DNA of 64,000 bases. It comes from Stereum hirsutum FP-91666 SS1. Taxonomy: Eukaryota > Basidiomycota > Agaricomycetes > Russulales > Stereaceae. Below the pieces are notes generated by a model, which saw only the letters and a list, made by a program, of their open reading frames with translations, had not been told where the DNA came from and ran no database searches. Where the stretch lies: contig NW_006763138.1 of the NCBI RefSeq assembly GCF_000264905.1, positions 806,224 to 870,223 on the forward strand, read 5' to 3'. Position 1 is the stretch's first letter; each line of letters opens with the position of its first letter. The position numbers and the translations under genes were made by a program. Shown here one piece after another: positions 33,525 to 44,388 of this stretch.

Positions 33525-34910
33525 CTTGTCCTACCTTGGAACGAAGGGTAGAACGTGTAAGTTACTTATGACGAGTGCGGAAGGTAAACATAGTGCCAGT
33601 GGTGTATTTATGCCTCCTGAGCTTCTCTTGTGGTCTCAAGTGGGTTCCCATGAGCCGGTTCGAACACGGAAAAAAGATTAGACTCTTCCGGAGGGCTGAT
33701 GCGCTGACAGAGCAACCTGATCCACCCTTATACGCAGCCTATACGTGCCCGAAGTGGCAAGATCACCTCCGAACTCCATTTAGCGCCTGTGAAGTCAGAC
33801 ACTGTTTTGTCTACTCCGAGTCCACATCTTACCACGCGTTCCCATTCGCTGCAGATATAGGCCAAGACACCCCGCGTTACGTAAGAACCGATTTCGATCA
33901 CGCTTTCACTGACGCTCACTTGAAGACGTTCTTAAGACGTTCACCACCAACGATTTTTGAGCGATCCTCTTGACATTTATTAGGGGACGGACAAATGGAG
34001 TGGTAAGCTTGTTCAATTTTTAGAACCGTCAATCTTACACAGACAGCCGGTGGCGTTCCCAATGACACAGCGGTGGCTTCAACCGGCCTTGGGTGGGGCC
34101 GTTTGTGTGTCTTTGTGGGTCCGTCCGGGGCCACAGCACCCAGTGCTCATCTAACCAGACGTTGCTGTGACCCCGTCTTAGTAGAAGTGACAGTGAAACA
34201 TCCGCCTCGGGCCAATCATTAATACTTCTACATCCTTGAAACGGGTCGCCCCATTCGAGTCGAGTTTAAGTACACTATCAGGATTGAAGTTCCTGCCGTC
34301 ACAGTACAACGCACGATAGCAACTTGTCTCATACTGAGTACTTACCTAGATTGCGTACCTTCTTTTGTGCTGATTCAGGACATAATCGTTGCTGGACACA
34401 CTCGCATGCGCGATTTTGAACGCGACTCCGTCGGTCCCGCTCAACGATTCATATTACCAGTGCTGTAAGTAGAGGATACATGGATGTTAAGTAACTCTGC
34501 AAGTGGTCGACAAAACGATGCAGTATGATATGGTACTGGTACATGGCCCATGATGAAAGGAATGACAAGCTATGTAAACTCTCGAAGGAATGGACAGACC
34601 GCTTGAGCGTAGTACTCTCAATGACACCGAATAAGTCAGGTCAAAGCAGCCAAAAGATAGAAAGAAACGGGAAGGCTAAGGAGCGGACAAAACGATGGAC
34701 GCGAAAGGAACGTGGGATCGACAGATGAACATATCTATTTGAGTATATGTACACAGACAGGGATAGGGATGTGGTGTAGGGATGTAGCAGATAATACGGA
34801 CGATATACAATACTTATATCATTTCTCCCAAAAATCAGACATATAAATGGACAAACACCACATACATATAGATCGTAAATCGCACCCGAAAACAGAGAAA
34901 ATGGCCTAGA
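33525..34910. other. Intergenic, MFS promoter and RA-PH 3' end
   Basis: 1.4 kb. A 132-codon plus-strand frame (33575-33973) has no family features. The last part (34,500-34,910) is A-rich and AT-richer than the genes. No tRNA or repeat supported. Confidence 0.4.
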
Positions 34911-37900
34911 TCAGTGTTCGCGCTTCGCAAGCAACGAGCCGGCCTCAAAGACAAGGGCGGCGGGAGGAGCAGAGGTCGTATGGGTTTTGGGGGCGCTGAC
35001 GCTGACGAGAGGTTGGGAGGGACGAAGGCCAGCAGGAATCTTGCGCGTTCCGGCGCGGACGAGGGTCTTGCCTGATCCGTTACCGCCACCGCCACCAGTG
35101 GCACCAGAACCGGAGGAGGGGGTTGGGATGGAGATGATGTTGCGTTCTTGGTTGAGGATGTATGACTGCAAAGGAGAAAGGATGTCAGATGAGGATAAGA
35201 GACGATGGTGAAGTGGATACTCACCCGAGCAAGCAGGATTTTCTCCAGCCAATTCTGGCCATCCGCATCACCACAAGAGAAGAAGTGCACGTAGTCTGCC
35301 GCATTCTCAAAGAAGTTCAAGTTATCGGTAGACTTGACGGCGAAAATGAAAGGTTTTGGAGCTTTGTGGAGACGCGTGACGTGGTAGGCATCAAAATTAG
35401 AGAGCGAGCATAGGAAAGTCTCGTCCTTGCCCTAGTCGCATACCGTGTTAATGTCCGAGACCTTATGCGAAGAGGGAGTACAGAGCAAGGTGGCGACTTA
35501 CAGTTTCGCGCTTGGCCAGCCAAAGACTGTGCTCACGCAACTCCAGCCAACGTTTGTTCCACTTGCCCCTCTTGCTCTCCCACTCAACAAATCCTGCGAA
35601 TCTCGGGGAAGAGGTAGGAATGGCCTATGAAACAGCACCATTGGCAGGTCAACATCATGGAACTTCGCAAAACAAATGAAGGACGAAGGACTCACAGATG
35701 GACGCAACAGATGTGCCAACTCCGTCTTCTTCGCAATGATGGTGTTCACGGTCCTGTCCTTATCCCATGAATTCACAACTTCCGCGACGACCTCGTATGC
35801 CCTGATCGGCCGTTCTAGAGCGATAAATCAAATCAACAAACCAGAACAACGAATTGAACGGACGACCAAAGAAAAGGACTCACCCATCCCGAAATCCTGC
35901 GCCACCTCAAACAACATCCAACCCCCAAGCCCTTGAAACGGCTCCAACTGCGCCTGTCTCGCCAACATCTCCACCACCTCCTTCGCCGTCATACTCGGCC
36001 CGATCTCCATCATACTGAACCGCTGCATATCGCCCACGAATACCCTCTGCTGCCACACCACTTCTCTCCTCGGCTCTCTCTCTCTATTGGTATTCGATAG
36101 ACTGTTGAGGACTTCTGCGGGCGGGAGGGGAGGCATCGGTGGTGGTCTCTGGCCGTCTTCGGACGGACGACGCGAAGTCCCACCACCGTTCGATTTGCCC
36201 GCCTCGTCGCTCGTACGCGGGGCCGCTCGCGTAGACCTCTCACGACGCAAAGGCGCATCGACAGTCTGCGACCGAGTCCTATGCGTCGATTGACTCCTCG
36301 CAGACGCCGAGGCCGTAGCGCTACGGCTGAGCCCATGCGCGTCGGAGGTGTTAGCATGATTATGAGAACCTCCATCAGGACGATGGAATGAGCGCGAGGG
36401 GCGGAGAGTACGGTCCCTGCTGGTCGGATGGAGCGAGTTATCGGTGTTGAGTGGAGGGGCGGGACGACTGGTGCTGAGCGCGCGTGACCTCGAGGTTGCC
36501 GCGGGTGGCGCTTTAATAGCTTGGACTGTTAAGAGACGTTTCTCGAGGTCCTCCATGGCGATGGGAGCTGCAGCGACGGGACTGAATGCGTTCCCGGGTA
36601 AAGTCTTCGTGCGCGTTCGAGAGGGTCGTTCCATGGCGTACGAAGACGAGACCATGTCCTGGTTTGTGCCGAATGGTATACCAGTACGAGGAGGTGAACG
36701 AGCCATCCGAGATCGTTGGGGATCGATGGGCGGAGGTCGGCTGGTAGAAAGTGCACGAGCGCGAAGACCTGTACCGACGGTCTTTGAAGACGAAGCGATA
36801 GGGGCCGGGGCTGGAGCCTGAGTTTGTCCTGAACGGGGATCTCTTCCCTGCGCCGCCGACGCACTCTGCTGCCTCTTCGCATGCCTCTCCCTCCTCCTCT
36901 GTGCCTGTTCATCCCTCACCTGTCTCCGAATAGTCCTCTGAGCCGTAAGCGCAGTCGGAATACTTTGCGCCAACGGAACGTTATCGTCGCTCGTCTCGCC
37001 CGCACCTCCACGCTCATCCTGCGAATAATCCGACGTGTCTTCTTCAGACTCGCTTTCTGATGATGTTTCGGCGGGGTCTACGTAGGACGAGGAAGCCGGT
37101 GGTGCTTGACGGCGGTTGTTGTCGCCTCCGTCATCTCGTCCTCGTCCTCCGGAACCGGAACCTGAGCCACCGTAATGGCCAGAACCACCACCTCCGTTGT
37201 ACCCTCCGCCACCGCCACCGCCACCATTATACCCACGCCCATCATCGCGACGACCATTGCTCTGACTGTTGTAATTATAGCGCGTCCGGTCCCGCTGATC
37301 ATCACCATCGACGGGTTCGTCCTCCATACCGGGTGGTGAATCGCAGAGAACGTCGGAGTTGGCTTGAACCTGTCCAGGCAACCACACAGCGGACAGTCTG
37401 CCATTTTCGACATGCGACGAAATGTTCGACTGACGAATGGTCTCCGCGGAAGTGCTCGGTTGGAAATCGTCCAAGTTGGCCACATCAGAGGCAGGACTTT
37501 GCTGGACGCTTGGGAAGTCTGTCGTGAGGTACATCGTGCTCCGAGGTGTAGACGCTGGTGGGTACTCTAAGTAATCGACGCTAGAGGTCTCCACGACCGG
37601 AGTCTCGATATCGACGGGCGACGAGACGAGGATGGACGCAGAGAAGTCGTCGTCAAAGTCGATGCTCACGTCCAAGAAACTCGACGAGGAGTATTGAGAG
37701 TCGTGACCGTCCTCGGACTGATCAGACGTGTAAGAGCTACCGGGCGCTTCTTCCTCCTCGACAGGTGGGGCTTCCGTGTATGATGACTTCGCAGAGCATG
37801 AAGAATCCGCAGACGAGATAGATGACGAGCGAGAGAGTCCTGGGGACATATTGAACGGTGACGATGATTCTGCGGAAGACTCCGTTGACGAACAGCCACC

Positions 37901-39359
37901 GTCAGATACTTGTCTGGTCTGCACAGTGGGAAAAGGGTGAGGTGTCGATGCACCGTCAACTTCGTGAGAAAGCTCTGAAGAGGGTAGTAGCCGAGGGGAC
38001 GATGTCAGGCTCGTCAGTCCAAGGGGAGTGAACTCAGATTGCCCTGGGAAATAGGGGCCCATGGGAGTTTCGAGCATGGGTGCGCCGGAAACAGTATCAT
38101 GCTCGGGTTCATTGCTCCGAGGTAGCTCACCAGACGGACTAGGCATCATGTTCCAAGGCTCGGCCGGGAGACGGGCGCCTATGGTCCCTTTGCGAACCTA
38201 CCAATGTGATGATGGGGAAGCGAGCAGTCAGCGATTTGGTGTGTAGAGATGGAGAAATGATGTGCATACCATGACGGGCGGAACGAACTCTGAGTGAGAC
38301 AGTGTACGTAGTGAGGGCAGAGAAGGCCGCGATGAGAATGCTGGTCGTGTGTGTGCTGGACGAACATGGTGGCGAATGGTGGCAGCGTGAACAACGGATG
38401 CAGAAGCCATAAATGGTGGAGAGGGTACGGTAGAAGTAGACGACAAGCTCCGGAGACGTCTTCGGGGAGCTGGCAGCAATGAATCCGGCGAAGTGGCCAA
38501 GGGTGAAATGGGCATGACATCCATGGATCTCGAAGGAGCAGGTGCTGGCGGCTCGGAAAACGAAAAGAAAGAGGGTTCTGCGAGAGAGCTTGGACCAGAG
38601 AGATTCGCGAAGGGATCATCGTCGAGCAGGTCTGCGAGCGGGGTATCTAGGTCCCTCGATGGTCGTGACCTGGTCGAGAGGGTAGAGGCTGCATTTGTGA
38701 ACGAGCGAACGATGACGGATGGGGTATTAGACAGAGTGCGCTGTCTGACTGGTATATTATGACCTTCACTTGTGGGAGAAGTGGCGGTGGCGTCGGAGGA
38801 TCCTGGGTGAAGGAAGCCGGGGACGAAGAGGGAGTGGACAGATCCACGTTTCTTGACCATAGGGTTGGAAAGAGGTGCGTTGATGCTCGTCGTGATCGAG
38901 CGTGAAGAGTAGTAACCTTCTCCAGAGTAAGGGTCGGTGGGTTTGTTGAAGAGAGGGTGGGAAGGTATAAGCTGTCGGGATGCCGGAATGGTCAGCGAGA
39001 AGTCGTGATGACGAGAAGACAGGTCCAGATCAACGCGGCCCTGTTAGCGTTTGCAGTAACGAGTCGCGTGCAGCGAAGACGCGAAGGCAGGCAGCAGTCG
39101 TTAACATTTGCGACTGTTTCGACCGAACTCGCCGATCCTCGTAGAGACCTGACATGTGGCAGTGCAAAATTCTGGAGAAAATGTGACTCACCTGGTCTGG
39201 TTGGGGACAGTGGGGGTCTAAAGAGCGTGTGGTATAGAGCAGACCGAGCGTGCCAGCGTCGAGGAGGACGGGAGGGCCGTTTTGGATGATGGTGGTGGTC
39301 GAGAGGAAGAGGGGGTCGTCGGTGGGTAGATGATGTATGGGGTCGTGGGCGGCGAGCAT
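34911..39359 (-). CDS. RA-PH tandem-domain signalling adaptor, 1295 aa
   Basis: 1295 aa, seven exons: 39192-39359, 38270-38971, 38198-side exon 35884-38197, 35696-35814, 35502-35624, 35225-35431, 34911-35165. The first 950 residues are mostly disordered, rich in Ser/Pro/Arg with Gly-rich (GGGGGGGYNGGGG) and polar repeats. Near the C-terminus an RA-like (ubiquitin-fold) domain reads VFVGDMQRFSMMEIGPSMT, EMLARQAQLEPFQGL, GGWMLFEVAQDFGMERPI. Directly after it a PH domain starts FAGFVEWESKRGKWNKRWLEL, LWLAKRET, GKDETFLCSL, ends WLEKILLARS and is followed by a Gly-rich tail. The RA-PH pair is the core of the animal MRL/Grb7 adaptors, which link small GTPases and phosphoinositides to actin. Fungal relatives are uncharacterised as far as I know. 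A role at polarised growth sites is inference. A 220-nt first intron is unusually long for this window; a small missed exon there is possible. Confidence 0.85.
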
Positions 39360-41070
39360 AGTGACCGTATGGAGGTACGAAATTGAGAGAAAACGAGATT
39401 GTTGCACAGGGGGAAACACAGTGCCCGTCCTTGGCCAAACAGGTCCAGAACACGTCAAGCCTATATCGCGGCATCCCCCGCTCCCCACCCCGTGCCTGGC
39501 CCCGGCCTCTCCCTCCGCACCTCTTCCGCTCTCCGTCCTCCAACAACTGTTCGTCTCGATGTCCTTTGATGTTTCGTCCTCTCTGAAGCACTGGCATATA
39601 GATCCGGATGGCCATCTCGCTCTCATCCCCTCACCGCCCGTCTTGTGTTCATCACCATCTGTGCTATTGCTAGTCCCGCCCTTTGTTCATCTGCGGTATT
39701 CTCTTCAGCTCTTTTGGTGTCGGCTATGCTCTCTCGGAATGCGACATCCCTCCTCGCGAACCGTCTAATTGCGTTGGCTGATGCACTACGTTACGCTGTC
39801 CGACATTCTCCATTCAGTATTGGCACTTGACGTACGCTAAACTTGTCCTCGGCCTCACGCAGCACTTACCACGACATACGCATCGTCAATCGCACCGTCT
39901 GTCTAATCATCCACCTCCCATGACAGATACATACACCAATGGGCAGCCACTCGTGGATCAGCCCCCGTCGGAGTTCAATGTCGTTGTTGGGCGGAAGACA
40001 TACGTACGTCGTAACAGGGCAACAAGGTTGATGTTCCCATACGTATGATGATGGCCCATCCACATATATACCTTCCATGGTCCATTACTACCCAACCAAC
40101 GGGTTCATTACCATTTCGACTACTAGAACTTCCGACATCCCCATCCCACCCGCGCCGCTCGACCACTCCCCTGGACTGCAGCTCATCCCGGACTTCACTC
40201 GAAACTGTTGCATACCGTTGCTAAAACTACCCGAGCTATTACCGAATCTCAACGAACACACTGGCACGAGGTTCACCAACCCGAGCCGCATCACCACGCA
40301 CAGAACACGCGTCTCCCTCCGGACGAATTTTCGAGGTTTGAATCATCCAGCCGTCTCCGAGATATATATCTTGATATTTTGCCAAAAAGTTCTAACCGCA
40401 TCAGCCGTAGGATGAATCAGAAATGGGACGTACATAAACTCGAGGCGCCTTGCGCTTCCTTTGCGTGTGCTGTACACAACCCACCTAAGTTACAATTTGT
40501 AATGCAATTTTTTTTTGTAATCCATCGACCATCTTGTCCTACGTTACGGCAGCATAAATTTTTAACACGTCTGCAAGTGATATGGCTACGGCCGCAGGTG
40601 AGTATGTAACCCAAACGGTGAATTCAAAGCGTGATGATTTCTTGGGGGTCCAATAAGCAAACAGGCTACAAAACCAGCAGAGCCCATGATTGGCCCATGA
40701 CAAGGAAGACTCCGAATATGTATGACATATTCGGCAGTCTCCGGAACGACAGCATCACCGCGTTTTTTCAAGAAGTTGAACGTTAACCTCACAGTCCTCA
40801 ACATCACACACTCGCGGGAGTCGCGCTTGCTAGTTGTTTGCATTAGCGCCAACTGACTCGGACTCATAACCATAACCATAACCTAGATACCGTAGACCGT
40901 TTTGCCTCACACCTACACTGCGAGGGCAAAAACCGATTTCGGAGAACAAAGGACTTAGCTGCTTCGGGATCTGGCTCCACTAAGCTGGGTTAAGTCACTG
41001 AAGGAAGTCTTCCTCGAATCCGAGTATAGCCTTCACTGTACCCCGGCTCCATCCAAGCCCCAACTCAAAC
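39360..41070. other. Divergent intergenic region
   Basis: 1.7 kb between the RA-PH gene and the WD40 gene. It contains a (CATAAC)3 run at 40865-40883. Two overlapping plus-strand frames at 40,077-40,609 have no family marks. No gene could be supported. Confidence 0.4.
40865..40883. repeat. Short CATAAC tandem repeat
   Basis: Three copies of a hexamer, CATAACCATAACCATAACC. Too short and off-consensus to be telomeric; a simple repeat. Confidence 0.7.
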
Positions 41071-43355
41071 ATGCCTCCTCGTCGTGAGCTCCCAGGATTC
41101 TACTTCGACGAAACCAAAAACCGATATTTCCCACTCTCTTCAAAGCCCAAAGCAGCGCCGGCATCCCTAGCCCCAGCCCTAACCAATAACGCAGCCAAAC
41201 GCAGACGCCTTGACTCTGACTCCGAGCCTGACCAGACTCAATCATCATCGAATTCGGAGGAGTCACGCAGAGGCTGCTTTATAGAGGACGGCCATGTACG
41301 GACGTGGCGTGCTATACGGGACATACAGACGACGAGTTCGTCACGGCAGAGGTCGCGGGCTTGTCGGTCGGTAGGATTTTGTTGGCTGTGGCTTGAGATA
41401 TCAGACTTCATACTCATCTATTCTGGCTTTTTGTTTTTGTTTTTGTTTTTACCTTTTGCAGAGACGTCCATAGATCACAGATGGAGGCCACGACGTCTAG
41501 TGAAATGTATAGCGTGTACTCCGTCTCACAAAGTGCCATCACAGCGTACAAAGCAAGTCGAGAGCTTCGTCTCTTCGCTGTCTCATCCTGATGCCCCTTT
41601 CTTTGTTTCTTTGGCTGCGTTGTCTTAGACAATCGCATACAAAGGTCACGTCCACAGTTTCGCAGGAGACAGCCGCGGATGGCTGCACTCGTTCAACACC
41701 CCTTCCTCTTCTTATCATTCGATCCCGCCATCGCATAAATCGTCGATGTGGAGCCCCGAATTCAATCTGGGGTCCAAGGTTCGTTTATTCGTGTTAATTA
41801 CCCATCAGGTGGCAAGCACGCTAAATCGTCGTCTTCTTTTTTGTGATGGTAAACTATGCAGATATCGTCCATAAGCGCTTCGGGATCGTTATGCGTGTTC
41901 GTATCCTTTTCTACACGCAACGATTTCGTTCGTTCATTGGCTAATGCGCGAATTATTGTGATGACACTCCACATATGATAGAGCCACATCATTCGGCCCA
42001 GCATCAAAAGTCCTCCTGAACGACTTCACGACCAACCGGTTCGTCTAGCACTACTTCCCCTTCCCCTTCCCCATTCTTTAACCCTATAACTAGCCCTAAG
42101 CTGACTCTTGCTTCTCATACTATACACAGTGTCGTCGTGATGACACCAGACCACACTTCCGTACATGACGTCTGGACGAGTCATCTCCGAGGTCGAACGC
42201 TCGCTCTAGGCATGCGCCGTCGTGCAATCCTCGTCCCCGATATCGTCAATCGGCCCATATTCTGTGAGCTGGATACGAAGAGCGATGTGATGAGCGTGCA
42301 CCAGGAGGAGGTATGGCCCGCTTCACCTCCCCTTGCACATACCCACACCTTGACTCTTACTCTTACTGACCGCGACATGGTGCCCTTGACCTACATAGAA
42401 TCTAGTCTACACCGGCGCCCGCAACGGCTCGATCAGACGATTCGACACCCGCCAGCCGTCGTTCGAGAGCGAAGTGATGCTCGAGAACCGGTTCATGCAT
42501 ATGAAGACGACGCAGCGGCCGGCGAATTCGATCGTCTATATGAGTGTGGTGAATGAGTGGCAGTTGCTCGTTAGCGCTATTGATGGGACTGTGAGTTTGA
42601 TTTCTGCAAATCTTTTCACCACTAGGTGTTGTCGAGCTTGAATTGACGTGTTTTAAATTTAATTGTGGCGTGGGCGTTACATGTAGATCGAGCTGCATGA
42701 TCTCCGGTTCGCGACGGGCTCGAACCCAAATATGTCCCTCGAGGGAAACGTCAATTCTTACAAGCACGACCTCGTAAGTCCCTACCACCATCGCCATCAC
42801 TCACACCTCACCTCCTTCCCAAACTAAACCCCGTATCTAATCCAATTATGTTTATATCAGCCACACGCAATCACACCGTCACAAGACTACCTCTTCGCCG
42901 CAGGCCTCGATAACCGTATCCGAGGCTGGTCACTCCACACCGGAGAGGCTCTCATCCCACCTCTATTTCTACCTCCTGCACCATCATCACCATCATCTCC
43001 GCCTCTCACTTCCGGCCCAAATAACTCGGTCCTTCGATCCTCGTTTTTCTCGTACCACAACGAACTCGACGATGACGACGAATCCAATCCAAATCCACTC
43101 AACCCATTCAACACCCGCTTCGACGAACCACTGACTGCGCTACAGGCGCTCTCTCTACCCAGTCCAGTTCCGAGGTCATACCAAGATCCATACCCAGACC
43201 CAGGCCAAGCCGACGATCGCGAGGGCGAGGAAAACAGCAAAGCTCACTATCCAGGTGATATCTACCTCCAAGCAACCTCGGGAAACACGGTCTATTCGTT
43301 CGGGTTGGGACAGAGGGCTTTGTCGAGAGTAGAGAGGACTTCGATGTACGGGTAA
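41071..43355 (+). CDS. DCAF4-like WD40 protein
   Basis: 531 aa, nine exons: 41071-41351, 41462-41579, 41629-41778, 41862-41896, 41982-42038, 42130-42310, 42399-42590, 42687-42773, 42861-43355. The N-terminus PPRRELPGFYFDETKNRYFPL is the motif that opens DCAF4, a substrate receptor of CUL4-DDB1 ubiquitin ligases. WD-type blades follow: NLVYTGARNGSIRRFDTR (with a WDxR-like RFDTR), LLVSAIDGTIELHDLR and YLFAAGLDNRIRGWSLHTG. An acidic loop (NELDDDDESNPN) is inserted near the end. A 33/35-nt choice at the end of exon 4 is settled by frame: only the donor at 41897 keeps GSLCVATSFGP. Nuclear ubiquitin-ligase adaptor function is inferred from the family; targets are unknown. Intron 1 contains GTTTTT repeats as its pyrimidine tract. 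Confidence 0.85.
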
Positions 43356-44388
43356 TGGGTGAGAAGGGAGAGATCGAATGTGTCAGCTCAGTGGAAGAGT
43401 ATATATGTACATAGGGGTTGTTGTGTTTGTAGCTTTTGGGTCTCAGCTCAGGTTGCACGTTCAGTGCCGATGAAATGGATGGATGGATGGACGCTTGCTC
43501 GGAATCGAACGAAATGGGCCATTGCATCACGTTTGCATGGTATTGCAGGAAGGTATAATGCCTGGGGCCTGAGACCTGAACAGTGGCCGGGTACCAGATG
43601 GCCTGATGGATGGATCTATGGATCTACGTAGGTACTAAGCTACATCTACGAACACGTACATACTTTTTTTCTTCATTCTACACCTCAACGACGGTACCCA
43701 AATTGAAGACGTATCGTACACATTGACGTACAATATATACAAATTAAACTTTTCGCAGACGAAGGAAGGATGCAGAGTCTGCTAATCTCTCGAGAAAAGG
43801 AAACAGAATGGACGATGAATGCGCCGAGACCGATGCCAATGCTGCGTACGAAAAGGAAATTGGGGAGAAAGGCTATGGTTGCAGAATTTGATGAATTGAA
43901 TTGGTTCGTTTCCGAGAATATGCATGAGAGAAACTGGCTGCTTGAAACTTGTCCACTGAGGAATGAGAACGAAAACGGAAACTTGGAGAGGAGGCAGGGG
44001 TATTGTAGTGACGGTGACATACGGAATCTTCAACGGCCACGAACTTGAACTTCTAATACGCCGACGAAACAATCTAGACAGTCTGACACGGAACCGATGC
44101 GAACAGCACGATTGACGAATTGAAAAAAGGAAATGCGGGGAAAGAGAAAAAGAAGAAAAACCAGACATGACGACTGCACCGTTTGCATGACGCACGATCT
44201 GCAGCTCAGCGCTTTTTGAACAAATGAAAGAGGGGCGAGAAGCACTGTGAGATGTCTGTCAGTAAAATGATCGTGCATGGAAGCGCGAAGCGTGCAGAGG
44301 CACGATCGCATGACATGACACAAACCAAACATAGACGTACCTCCAATCCCAACTCCAAGTCCGGAAACGAACACCCCATCAGATTAGT
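43356..44388. other. Convergent intergenic region with GGAT microsatellite
   Basis: About 1 kb between converging genes. ATGGATGGATGGATGGAC occurs at about 43,473-43,490, and ATGGATGGATCTATGGATC further right at about 43,604. No gene supported. Confidence 0.5.

Noticed and set aside
33640..33670. tRNA-like GGTTCGA box
   Set aside because: A B-box-like word occurs, but no A box at the right distance and no cloverleaf can be formed.
37000..37500. Opposite-strand frames in the RA-PH gene (His/Arg-rich)
   Set aside because: Shadows of the long Ser/Gly-rich exon; no independent start context or family match.
40077..40609. Plus-strand frames of 112 and 133 codons as a gene
   Set aside because: They overlap in different phases, show no motif, and no splice chain joins them.
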